Position numbers and translations under genes: made by a program. The notes below the pieces were generated by a model. It had not been told where the DNA came from, did not search any database, and worked only from the letters and a program-made list of their open reading frames with translations. A stretch of DNA of 41,834 nucleotides from Desulfovibrio sp. Fe33 (GTDB lineage Bacteria; Desulfobacterota; Desulfovibrionia; Desulfovibrionales; Desulfovibrionaceae): assembly GCF_028532725.1 (NCBI RefSeq), contig NZ_JAQKGU010000016.1, forward strand, positions 1 through 41,834. Direction: 5' to 3'. Shown piece by piece: positions 1 to 8,195 of the stretch; the first letter of the stretch is position 1, and each line of letters opens with the position of its first letter.

Positions 1-235
1 GCGGATCGCCTCCGGTGCCACGGATTCGGCCCTGCCCGCCCGGGTGGCCTCGTCCCTGGCCAACTACATGCTCTGGCTGGTCAACCAGTCCGAGGCCATC
101 TGCGCCACCGAGGCGCGCCTGGCCGACATCCTCACCGTCCTCAACAAGGCCATCGAGGAAATGACCCGCCCCATCGACACCATCCGACACCAGGCCAAAA
201 CCGTCACCGTCGGCATATCCAGGCCGCAAGGGTAA
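1..235 (+). CDS. C-terminal end of a SIS/GlmS-like protein (5' end outside window)
   Basis: The window opens inside this gene; the frame runs from base 2 and leaves 77 codons before TAA at 233-235. The visible tail is helical and ends with RPIDTIRHQAKTVTVG, which resembles from memory the segment that follows the isomerase (SIS) domains in GlmS-type glucosamine-6-phosphate synthases and their larger SIS-domain relatives. If so, the protein handles amino-sugar phosphates, which would suit the polysaccharide locus behind it. The coding frame is well supported by codon use; the family call is tentative because no catalytic part is visible. In larger relatives I recall the protein continuing beyond this motif, so this may be a short form. 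A 156-bp gap (236-391) with no evident gene follows. Confidence 0.5.
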   Translation, partial: RIASGATDSALPARVASSLANYMLWLVNQSEAICATEARLADILTVLNKAIEEMTRPIDTIRHQAKTVTVGISRPQG

Positions 236-391
236 TTTCATGAACGGCATGAACGGCATACAACGATCATGCGGCCGCCCCACGGGGGGCGAAGCCTCGG
301 TGATCGTCCTGACGGAACATCGCGTGGTTTTACCGGAGTGGAGGGCCGTGAAACGGCTGTATCCTCGCTCCCTCGACCCGGAGAAACGGTC

Positions 392-1264
392 ATGAAGAAT
401 CGGATTGCCAACGCCCTTACCGTGGACGTGGAAGATTATTTCCAGGTCAGCGCCTTCGAGCACTGCATCGACCGCGCGTCATGGGATTCCATGGAATTGC
501 GCGTGGAAAACAATGTGGCCAGAATTCTGGACCTTTTCGATGAATTCGGGGCCAAGGGGACGTTCTTCACCCTAGGATGGATCGCGGAGCGCGCCCCGGG
601 CCTGGTCCGGCGCATCGCCGACCGCGGGCATGACATCGCCTGCCACGGTTACGGGCACCAACTGGTCTACGACATCGGCCCGGACAGGTTCCGCGAGGAT
701 ATACGCCGCGCCAAGGCGATTCTGGAAGATCAGTCCGGCAAAGCCGTGACGGGCTACCGCGCGCCGAGCTACTCCATCGTCGATCGGTCGCTGTGGGCGT
801 TGGATATTCTCATCGAGGAGGGGTTCGCCTATGATTCCTCCATTTTTCCCATATTCCACGACCGTTACGGCATTCCGGACGCTCCGCGTTTCCCCCACGA
901 TATCGAGCGCGAGAACGGCACGATCCGGGAGTTCCCGCTGACCACGAAATTCTTCTCCGCCTTCGGGAAGGAAATGAATTTCCCGGTGGCGGGGGGCGGG
1001 TATCTGCGGCTGTTCCCGGTGAGCCTGATCGAGCGGGCCTTCAAGTCCATCAACCGGGACGGCAATCCGGTCGTGCTCTATTTCCATCCCTGGGAGATCG
1101 ATCCGGGGCAACCCCGCATTGCGAATACGGGATGGAAATCCCGCTTCCGGCATTACGTGAACCTGGACAAGACGGAATCCAAACTGCGCACCTTGCTCGG
1201 ATCGTTTCATTTTGCCCCCATGGCCTCGGTGCTGGGCGTGGGCGGAGGCGGCCATGGCTCCTAA
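392..1264 (+). CDS. Polysaccharide deacetylase, XrtA/PEP-CTERM-associated type (NodB fold + DUF3473)
   Basis: Predicted to remove N-acetyl groups from amino sugars of the exopolysaccharide. The 290-residue protein starts at ATG 392, behind GGAGAA; an upstream in-frame extension to 269 lacks family similarity. The N-terminus carries the metal/catalytic motif DVEDYF (D12, E14, D15), then the histidine pair of the NodB fold in CHGYGH (H85, H89), and the GYRAPSYS motif. The C-terminal third (FPVAGGGYLRLFP, then VVLYFHPWEID) is the DUF3473 extension found in deacetylases of XrtA-linked exopolysaccharide loci. It heads the long plus-strand operon and overlaps the next gene by 11 bp. Family membership is confident; the substrate is inferred from context. 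Confidence 0.9.
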   Translation: MKNRIANALTVDVEDYFQVSAFEHCIDRASWDSMELRVENNVARILDLFDEFGAKGTFFTLGWIAERAPGLVRRIADRGHDIACHGYGHQLVYDIGPDRFREDIRRAKAILEDQSGKAVTGYRAPSYSIVDRSLWALDILIEEGFAYDSSIFPIFHDRYGIPDAPRFPHDIERENGTIREFPLTTKFFSAFGKEMNFPVAGGGYLRLFPVSLIERAFKSINRDGNPVVLYFHPWEIDPGQPRIANTGWKSRFRHYVNLDKTESKLRTLLGSFHFAPMASVLGVGGGGHGS

Positions 1265-2309
1265 CGGGATACGGGTTTCCCTCGCCGACCTTTCCTCTCC
1301 GGCGGATACGGCGGCCTGGAACGCGTTTGTCGATGCGGCGGACGGGGCCGCCAACTACCACCGGTCCGGCTGGCTCGGCGTTGTCGAGAAGACCTTTGGC
1401 CATGCGCCGTACCCGTTGTGGGCACGGGATGACGCGGGCGTGGTGCTCGGCATTCTGCCTGTCGTGCTTATGCGCAGCCGTCTCTTCGGCACTTTCCTCA
1501 CCTCGCTTCCCTTTTTCAATTTCGGTGGAGTCCTCGCGGAGGACCCGGCAGCGTCGAACGCCCTGATCGAGCGGGCCGGAGCGCTGGTGCGGGAATGCGG
1601 CGCGCAGTTCCTCGAACTGCGCCATATCGGCGCGGTGGCGCAGGGGTTGCCCTCCAAGACGCACAAGGTGACCATGCGCCTGGACCTGGCCCCCGGGGCG
1701 GAAGCGCTCTGGGAGGGCTTCAAGGCCAAGGTGCGCAATCAGGTCAGGAAGGCCACGAAATCCGGGCTGACCGTCGCCACCGGGCGGCATGAGCTGCTTG
1801 ACGATTTCTACGAGGTGTTCGCCCGCAACATGCGCGACCTGGGAACGCCGGTGTACTCGAAAAAGTTGTTCGCGAACGTGCTGGACGCGTTCCCGGAATC
1901 CACTAGGCTGTTCACGGTCAACCATGCCGACGGTTGCGTGGCCGCCGGTCTCGGCACCTGGTATCGGTCGATTTTCGAAATTCCGTGGGCGTCGTCCATC
2001 CGGGACTACAATTCCCTTTGCCCCAACAACCTCCTGTACTGGACCCTCATCGAACACGCCTGCGCGGAAGGGTGCTCGACCTTCGACTTCGGCCGTTCCA
2101 CGCCGGAGAAGGGCACCTTCCGCTTCAAGAAGCAATGGGGAGCGGAGCCGGTGCAGCTCAATTGGCAATACATCATGCCCAACGGCGGCGAATTGCCCGA
2201 GATGAACCCGGAAAACGCCAAATTTCAATTTGCCATCCGCGTCTGGCGCAAGCTGCCGGTGCCTTTGACCAAGCTTATCGGGCCGTCCATCGTGAGGAAC
2301 ATCCCATGA
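1254..2309 (+). CDS. FemAB-like GNAT protein, XrtA/PEP-CTERM-associated type
   Basis: A 351-residue cytoplasmic acyltransferase-fold protein with two GNAT-like halves, similar to the FemAB family that accompanies exopolysaccharide/exosortase loci. True FemAB enzymes move amino acids from aminoacyl-tRNA to peptidoglycan precursors; in polysaccharide loci the acceptor is unknown, so amino-acid decoration of a lipid-linked glycan is only an inference. Motifs typical of the family include KVRNQVRKATKSGL (about residues 150-165), PVYSKKLF and a C-terminal FDFGRSTPEKGTFRFKKQWG block. ATG 1254 is chosen because GGAGG at 1244-1248 sits 5 nt upstream; the frame is open to TTG 1212, but that lies deep in the previous gene. 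It overlaps the deacetylase by 11 bp and the next gene by ATGA. Confidence 0.82.
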   Translation: MAPNGIRVSLADLSSPADTAAWNAFVDAADGAANYHRSGWLGVVEKTFGHAPYPLWARDDAGVVLGILPVVLMRSRLFGTFLTSLPFFNFGGVLAEDPAASNALIERAGALVRECGAQFLELRHIGAVAQGLPSKTHKVTMRLDLAPGAEALWEGFKAKVRNQVRKATKSGLTVATGRHELLDDFYEVFARNMRDLGTPVYSKKLFANVLDAFPESTRLFTVNHADGCVAAGLGTWYRSIFEIPWASSIRDYNSLCPNNLLYWTLIEHACAEGCSTFDFGRSTPEKGTFRFKKQWGAEPVQLNWQYIMPNGGELPEMNPENAKFQFAIRVWRKLPVPLTKLIGPSIVRNIP

Positions 2310-3472
2310 CGTTGCGCGCCCTGGCTCCCTCCGGTGTTCCCTTTTCCCTGGGCGATATCGTTCAGGGCTTGCTCGCGGCCGTGGACGGCGAGCGCAGCAT
2401 GACCCGTTTCAGGGATCAGGTGGCCGCCCGCTTTGGCAAGCGGCATGTGCGGTTCTTCTCCTCGGGCCGGGGCGCGGTCAGCGCGGGGCTGAGCGCGCTG
2501 CACGCGCGGTTTCCGGCTCGCGACGAGGTCGTGATTCCGGCCTACACCAGCTTTTCCGTGGCCTCGGCCGTGGTTCACGCCGGGCTCAAGGTCCGCCTTT
2601 ACGATGTGGACCCGGAAACGCTCGGGCCTGTCCCGGAGAGCCTGGAGCGCGCCTTGGGCGACAGGTCGCTGTGCCTCATGGTCTGCCATCTTTTCGGTTG
2701 CCCGGCCGATATGGACATGGCCCGTGAAATGGCCGGCCGATACGGTGTTCCGCTGTTCGACGATGCGGCCCAGGCCATGGGAGCGGCCTGGAAGGGCAAA
2801 CAGGCCGGAACGTTCGGCGACATCGGTCTGTTCAGCCTGAGCCGGGGCAAGAATATTTCCGCCGTGGACGGGGGCATTTTGGTCACGGACGAGGATTGGC
2901 TTGCCGAAGGGCTGGACGCCCTGGCTCCCCCGGCCCCGTCCATGCGGGGAAAGGTCAAGCTGTGGCTCACGGCCCTGGCCCTGTGCGTTCTCATGCATCC
3001 GCGCCTGTACTGGATTCCCAACAGTCTGCCGTTCCTGAAATTGGGCGAGTCCCATTTCGATCCGGATTTCGGCGTGACCGCATTGACGCCTTTCCAGGCC
3101 GGGCTGGGGATGCGGATGCTGCGTCGTCTTGACCGCATCAACGCCGGGCGCGGGAGCGTCGCCGTTCAATGGATGAACGTCCTGAATGGGAGGAAATTCC
3201 CCAGCTTGCCGGAAGGAAGCGATTCCGTATGGCTCCGGCTTCCGCTGCTGGACAGCGGCCCCGGCGATGTCATGAAGGAGTACGGCGTGGTCCGCTCCTA
3301 CCCCACCGGTCTGCATGAGATAGAGGCGTTGCGGCCGCATCTGGCCGGGGATGGAACGTATCCAGGCGCCGAGCGGCTTGCCCGGTCGCTGGTGACGCTG
3401 CCGACCCAGGGGTATGTTACGGGACAGGACATCGAACATGTCGCCCGCGCGATGGGCGGGGGAGCCGTGTGA
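2306..3472 (+). CDS. DegT/DnrJ/EryC1-family sugar aminotransferase
   Basis: A PLP-dependent aminotransferase of 388 residues, predicted to put an amino group on a nucleotide-linked keto sugar. It has the family glycine/aromatic start of the cofactor site (FFSSGRGAVSAGL), VVIPAYTSFSVASAV, the pyridine-binding aspartate region LFDDAAQAMGA, and the Schiff-base lysine K182 in SRGKNIS. Oddities: a hydrophobic stretch (LWLTALALCVLMHP, about residues 218-231) follows the lysine region, where ordinary sugar aminotransferases have a soluble helix, suggesting membrane contact. The start ATG 2306 overlaps the preceding TGA as ATGA, so translation is probably coupled. The amino sugar made could be the substrate for the acyl- or FemAB-type enzymes of the locus; that is inference. 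Confidence 0.85.
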   Translation: MTLRALAPSGVPFSLGDIVQGLLAAVDGERSMTRFRDQVAARFGKRHVRFFSSGRGAVSAGLSALHARFPARDEVVIPAYTSFSVASAVVHAGLKVRLYDVDPETLGPVPESLERALGDRSLCLMVCHLFGCPADMDMAREMAGRYGVPLFDDAAQAMGAAWKGKQAGTFGDIGLFSLSRGKNISAVDGGILVTDEDWLAEGLDALAPPAPSMRGKVKLWLTALALCVLMHPRLYWIPNSLPFLKLGESHFDPDFGVTALTPFQAGLGMRMLRRLDRINAGRGSVAVQWMNVLNGRKFPSLPEGSDSVWLRLPLLDSGPGDVMKEYGVVRSYPTGLHEIEALRPHLAGDGTYPGAERLARSLVTLPTQGYVTGQDIEHVARAMGGGAV

Positions 3473-4590
3473 TGGAATCCGTTTTCTGGTGGTGCCTGGC
3501 GGTTCTCGCCTATGCCTTTGCGGGGTATCCCCTCGCGTTGCGGCTCCTTGTCCGGATGCGCCCCCGTCGCGCGGCCTTCGGCGGGGACGGCCTGCCGAGC
3601 GTGACCATGATTCTGTCCGCCTTCAATGAGGAAGCCGTCATCGCCGACAAGATCAGGAATTTTCTCGACCTCGAATATCCTCCTGAAAAGATGGATTTCA
3701 TCATCGTCTCCGACGGCAGCACGGACAGGACCGAGGAAATCGTCGCCGAATTCGTCGGCGAGAGGGCGCGGCTGCTGGTCCAGGAAACCAACCAGGGCAA
3801 GACCGCCGCGCTCAACCGGGCCGCTGACGAGACGGACAGCGACATCCTCGTGTTCACCGACGCCAATTCCATGTTCGACAGGGACGCGGTCCGGAAACTG
3901 GCCGGACATTTCGCCGACCCGGAAATCGGGCTGGTCAGCGGGCATTCGGAGTACGTCGCGAAGAACGGCGAATCCGGCAGCGGCGCATACCGCCGCTATG
4001 AGGACAGCCTGAAGGAGATGGAGGGCTCCCTTTGGGGCGTGGTGGGCGCGGACGGCGCCATATACGCCATGCGCCGCTCCCTGTACCGGCCGATGCGGCC
4101 CGAACACATCAACGATTTTCTCCATCCGATTCAGGCGGTCATGTCCGGATATGCGGTCGTGCAGGAGCAGGGCGCGATCTGCCGCGAGCCCGTGGACGAG
4201 GTCGGGCCGGGAGAGCTCAAACGTCAGACCCGCATCATGACCCAGTCCTGGATCATCGTCTTTTCGCAACTGCCGGAGCTGGTTAAAAACCGGCGAATCG
4301 GGTTCCTGTGGCAGCTCTTCTCGCATAAGATTCTGCGTTGGCTGACCCTGCCGCTCATGGCGTTGCTTCTGGCGGCGAATCTGTGCGTCCTGGGCGACGG
4401 CGGCTTCTATGTCCTGGCCCTGGTCGGCCAGATATTCTTTTATGCCGCAGCCTACGCCTTTCGAAGGGCGGACGGCGGCATCAAGCAGTTGCCGTATTCC
4501 TTTCTTCTGCTCCATCTGAGCGCGGTCATCGGCCTGGTCCAGTATTTCAAGGGCGAAAAATACATTTCCTGGAAGCCGAGGGAGTCCTGA
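3472..4590 (+). CDS. Membrane-bound GT2-family glycosyltransferase
   Basis: A 372-residue GT-A glycosyltransferase anchored by one N-terminal helix (FWWCLAVLAYAFAGYPLALRLL) and two or three C-terminal helices. GT2 signatures are visible in order: TMILSAFNEE, VSDGSTDRT, the DxD-type TDANS, GADGAIYAMR, and an acceptor-side RQTRIMTQSW block. This topology is common for enzymes that transfer a sugar to a lipid carrier or polymerise at the inner face of the membrane. ATG 3472 overlaps the previous stop (TGATG); a GTG three bases earlier (3469) is possible, but the GGGGGAG upstream spaces better to 3472. It is followed by another stop/start overlap, so it is inside the same operon. Confidence 0.88.
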   Translation: MESVFWWCLAVLAYAFAGYPLALRLLVRMRPRRAAFGGDGLPSVTMILSAFNEEAVIADKIRNFLDLEYPPEKMDFIIVSDGSTDRTEEIVAEFVGERARLLVQETNQGKTAALNRAADETDSDILVFTDANSMFDRDAVRKLAGHFADPEIGLVSGHSEYVAKNGESGSGAYRRYEDSLKEMEGSLWGVVGADGAIYAMRRSLYRPMRPEHINDFLHPIQAVMSGYAVVQEQGAICREPVDEVGPGELKRQTRIMTQSWIIVFSQLPELVKNRRIGFLWQLFSHKILRWLTLPLMALLLAANLCVLGDGGFYVLALVGQIFFYAAAYAFRRADGGIKQLPYSFLLLHLSAVIGLVQYFKGEKYISWKPRES

Positions 4591-5906
4591 TGCTGAACTC
4601 CGTCCGCAGCCCCCGCATCGGCCTGTTGCCGAACTTTGCCATCTATCTGCTGATGCTCGTATTTGTCGGGAATCTTCCCGCCTTCAGCTCCATATTCGCG
4701 TTTCGCGGGCTGGGTTTCATCGCCGCGGCGGTGGGCGTTATCGCCATGGCCGTTTCGCAACAGCGACAGTCCTTCGCCGACATGTTCAGGGACGTGCCGG
4801 TGTTCAAATTTATTCTGGGATTGATGGCGATGGTCTTCCTGTCCGTGCCGATGAGCGTCTGGGTGGGCGGAGCCTTCAGCATGGCCAAGACCTATCTCTA
4901 TACGATCGCGTTTTTCTTTTCGCTGGTCGTCCTTGCCAAAGGCGAAAACGGGTTGCGCGTATTGCTCAACAGCGGCTTGCTGGTTTTCGCACTGCTCGCG
5001 TTCGGTCTGGTCATGAACCATGGGCAGGGGCGGGCCATGATCGAGGGATCTCTCTATGATTCCAATGATGTGGCCTATGTTCTGCTCTCGTTCATGCCGC
5101 TGCTGTTCTATTATTTGCATTCGTTGCGCATCCCGGTCGTCAAGTGGATCGGGTATTTCGTCATCCTGACCGGGGTATTGGGGCTGGGACTGACCGAATC
5201 CCGTGGCGGCGTTCTCGCCTTCGTGGTGGTCTTCCTCGTGTTTCTGCGTTTCGAGAAGGTCAGTTTCAAGTTGATCCTGTCGGGCGCGCTGATCGGGTTG
5301 ATCGCTCTCAACTTTCTGCCCGGGGCGTTCTGGGAGCGGATGGCGACGCTGACGGACCTCTCTTCCGATTACAACATGCAAAGCGAATTCGGAAGGATGG
5401 CCATATGGGAACATGGCCTCGACATGTTCTATTCGAATCTCCTGACCGGCGTCGGCGTCGGCCAGTTCTCGGCGGGCAGCGGCATGAGCGGAGCCGTGTT
5501 CATGACGGCGCACAATTCCGTCATTCAGATTGCTGCGGAACTTGGGCTTATCGGCCTCGTCTGCTACCTCGTCATGGTCCTGTATCCGCTGCGGACCCTG
5601 AAGAAGCGGATCAAGGACCCGGCCATGAAGGTCCGGCCCCATTATCCCCTCTACAAGGGCCTGTACATTTCCTTTGTCGGCCAGTTTTGCGGGAGCCAGT
5701 TCATTTCAGCGGGATATTTCAAGAGTCTCTATTATCTGTTGGCTGTATATGTCGTGATTGTCCTTATTGATGTGGCGTATGACGAAGAGAGTGCCGCGGA
5801 AACGGTCGAGGAGCACGTTCCCGTGGAAGCGCCGGAAGAAGGGGAAAAGCGAAAGTACAAGATCAAGAAGAAACGTACGTACACGATGATGGACAAGAAG
5901 CCTTAG
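4590..5906 (+). CDS. O-antigen ligase/Wzy-like polysaccharide polymerase
   Basis: A 438-residue polytopic membrane protein with about ten to twelve predicted helices. The Wzy/WaaL family signature is present: TESRGG in the central region, then a periplasmic loop and the motif HNSVIQIAAELGLIG (H followed by N, later E and G). Such proteins polymerise or ligate undecaprenyl-linked repeat units in the periplasm. Together with the flippase at 9417 it argues for a Wzx/Wzy-dependent pathway. The cytoplasmic tail after the last helix is unusually charged, acidic and then Lys-rich (KRKYKIKKKRTY). ATG 4590 overlaps the previous TGA and is preceded by GGGAG. Whether it is polymerase or ligase cannot be told from sequence. 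Confidence 0.82.
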   Translation: MLNSVRSPRIGLLPNFAIYLLMLVFVGNLPAFSSIFAFRGLGFIAAAVGVIAMAVSQQRQSFADMFRDVPVFKFILGLMAMVFLSVPMSVWVGGAFSMAKTYLYTIAFFFSLVVLAKGENGLRVLLNSGLLVFALLAFGLVMNHGQGRAMIEGSLYDSNDVAYVLLSFMPLLFYYLHSLRIPVVKWIGYFVILTGVLGLGLTESRGGVLAFVVVFLVFLRFEKVSFKLILSGALIGLIALNFLPGAFWERMATLTDLSSDYNMQSEFGRMAIWEHGLDMFYSNLLTGVGVGQFSAGSGMSGAVFMTAHNSVIQIAAELGLIGLVCYLVMVLYPLRTLKKRIKDPAMKVRPHYPLYKGLYISFVGQFCGSQFISAGYFKSLYYLLAVYVVIVLIDVAYDEESAAETVEEHVPVEAPEEGEKRKYKIKKKRTYTMMDKKP

Positions 5907-5915
5907 GAGGGAGCC

Positions 5916-8177
5916 ATGGCCGCTGCGAACAACCATATGAGCATACGTCTTGCCCGGATGATTTGTTGTCTCGTCCTGATATTGGGATGGGCGGCGTCTT
6001 CGCTCCCGGCCGACGCCGCGAGCGGGGAATTCACTCAACGTGGACCGGGCGGCGCGGGCGGCGTGTATGTCCCTTCCTTCTCGCCGTATCAAAAGGACCT
6101 GCTTTTTCTCGGCACCGACATGGGCACGGCCTTTCGCTCCACCGACGGCGGCGCTTCCTGGGAGATCATTCACCGGAGAAACGGTTCGACTTTCATGCAG
6201 TTTTCTCCTCCCGCCGTATTTTTCGAGGACGTCGCCTTTTGGGTGTTCAAATTCCGGCGCCTGCGGGTCAGCCGGGATCAGGGCGTCAACTGGGAGGCCG
6301 TCAAGAACGCGCCCTGGGGGAAGGAGAGAGTGCAGCACCTCGGCGCGTTGCCGGGGAATCCGAATGTCCTTCTGGTCGGCACAAAGAAGACGGTTTGGCG
6401 TTCCGCCGACATGGGCGGGAGTTTCGACAAGGTGCTGGACGTCCCGGTAACGGAGTTCGTCGTCCTGGGCGAGGCCGTTTACGCCTTGGCCGCAAACAAG
6501 GACCTCATGGTCAGCAGGGACTGGGGCAAGACATGGTCGGCGCGTCCAATGAATATAGGGGATGGGGAAAAGGAGGACGTGTTCAGCCTCGCGGGAGGAC
6601 AGTCGCAGGATGGGCCGGTTCTGTTCGCCGCCATCAGGAAACGGGGCGTCTTCCGTTCGAAGGACGAGGGCGCGACCTGGGAGCAGGTGCGTCGGTACAA
6701 GGGAGAAAAACTCCTCCTCATGGACCCGAAGCAGGCCAAAGTGGTCTACGCGGTCCAGACCGGTTCCAACGTGAACAAGGAGGTGTTGCGCTCCGAGGAC
6801 GGCGGCGACACATGGGAGAGCGCGTTCAGGCTGAAGGTCGTCTGGGAAAAGGCCCTTTTCAAGGATTACAACGTGGAGCCGTCCTGGGCGCAGACCGAGT
6901 TGATGTGGGGTTACTATATCACCAACTTCGGGCTGGGCATGGACCCGTTCGATTCCCGGCATCTCATTTTGACGACCCAGGGGGACATGTACGAGACCCG
7001 CGACGGCGGCGATAGCTGGCGGCCCGTCATCAATACGGTCCTGCCCCCCGAGGAGGGCGAAACCGCTCCGCGATACGCCTCCATCGGCCTGGAAGTCACC
7101 AGTTGCTGGCAGTATTATTTCGATCCGTTCGAGAAGAACGTCCATTACGGAGCCTATTCGGATATCGGGTTCCTGCGTTCCGACGATGCGGGCAAGACCT
7201 GGAGCTGGGCGGCGAAGGGTTGCCCCTGGCGCAACACCTATTACCAGATAGCCTTTGATCCGGACGTTCCCGGCCGCATCTTCGCCGCCACGAGCAAACG
7301 CCACGACATTCCCCATGACATGGCCCTGGCCATAACCCGGCCGAGCGCCTCCACGCACCAGGGCGGAGTGGTCGTCAGTGACGACAGGGGCCGTAACTGG
7401 ACCGTTCCCTATGCCCCGGGAAAGATCGGCGGCCTGCCCAAGCTCGCCTGCACGGCCATCGCCCTCGACCCCAAGTCGCCCGTGAACAGCCGGACGCTTT
7501 ACGCCGGTCTGTTCGGCGAGGACGAGTCCGCGGGCGTGTTCCGCTCGGACGACGGAGGCAAGACCTGGGCCAAGAAGAGCCGGGGCTTGGGAGTGGTCCC
7601 CAACATGCACGTGTTGCGGCTGGCCATCCATCCCAAGAGCGGCAATATATACTGCCTCATCACCGGCCTCAGGAAGAAAGGGGCCGTGTACAAGATCCCC
7701 GGCGGGGTCTGGAAGTCCACGGACAAGGGCGAGAATTGGCAGTATATTTCCGCCGACTCGGATCTCAACTGGCACGCGACATCCCTGTACGTGAATCCCG
7801 AGAACGAGGATGAAATCTACGTGACCGCCACGTCCCCGGCGGGCCGCTGGCTGACGGGCGGCCTCTACCGGACGAGGAACGGCGGCGCGACCTGGGAGCA
7901 CATCCTCACGGACAAGCAGATCGGCAAGGCCGCGGGCGGGGATTCCTGGGACCACACCATGAGTTTTGCCATTCACCCGGACGATTCGGACCTGCTCTAC
8001 GTGGGCACCACGCACCATGGCCTGCTCTACAGCCAGGACGGCGGGAGCAGTTGGGAGAGTTTCAAAGCGTTCCCCTTCAACACCATCCAGTCCGTTACCG
8101 TGGACCCGGACGATCACGACAGGATGATCGTCACGACCTTCGGCGGCGGGATATGGGAAGGCCCGAGCCGTCCCTAA
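5916..8177 (+). CDS. Secreted Asp-box (BNR) double beta-propeller protein, sortilin/GH74-like
   Basis: A 753-residue exported protein. A signal peptide is evident (positively charged start, hydrophobic ICCLVLILGWAASSL, ADA cleavage-like site near residue 35). The mature part contains 13 Asp-box motifs of the form S-x-D-x-G-x-x-W, for example STDGGASWE, SRDQGVNWE, SKDEGATWE, SEDGGDTWE, SDDAGKTWS, SDDGGKTWA, STDKGENWQ and SQDGGSSWE. Their number fits two tandem seven-bladed propellers as in GH74 glucanases or Vps10/sortilin domains. In this operon it may be a glycan-binding or glycan-trimming factor for the exported polymer; the activity is not shown by sequence. ATG 5916 follows GGAGG at good distance, 9 bp after the polymerase stop. 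Confidence 0.85.
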   Translation: MAAANNHMSIRLARMICCLVLILGWAASSLPADAASGEFTQRGPGGAGGVYVPSFSPYQKDLLFLGTDMGTAFRSTDGGASWEIIHRRNGSTFMQFSPPAVFFEDVAFWVFKFRRLRVSRDQGVNWEAVKNAPWGKERVQHLGALPGNPNVLLVGTKKTVWRSADMGGSFDKVLDVPVTEFVVLGEAVYALAANKDLMVSRDWGKTWSARPMNIGDGEKEDVFSLAGGQSQDGPVLFAAIRKRGVFRSKDEGATWEQVRRYKGEKLLLMDPKQAKVVYAVQTGSNVNKEVLRSEDGGDTWESAFRLKVVWEKALFKDYNVEPSWAQTELMWGYYITNFGLGMDPFDSRHLILTTQGDMYETRDGGDSWRPVINTVLPPEEGETAPRYASIGLEVTSCWQYYFDPFEKNVHYGAYSDIGFLRSDDAGKTWSWAAKGCPWRNTYYQIAFDPDVPGRIFAATSKRHDIPHDMALAITRPSASTHQGGVVVSDDRGRNWTVPYAPGKIGGLPKLACTAIALDPKSPVNSRTLYAGLFGEDESAGVFRSDDGGKTWAKKSRGLGVVPNMHVLRLAIHPKSGNIYCLITGLRKKGAVYKIPGGVWKSTDKGENWQYISADSDLNWHATSLYVNPENEDEIYVTATSPAGRWLTGGLYRTRNGGATWEHILTDKQIGKAAGGDSWDHTMSFAIHPDDSDLLYVGTTHHGLLYSQDGGSSWESFKAFPFNTIQSVTVDPDDHDRMIVTTFGGGIWEGPSRP

Positions 8178-8195
8178 AGGGGGCATTGGGAGAAT

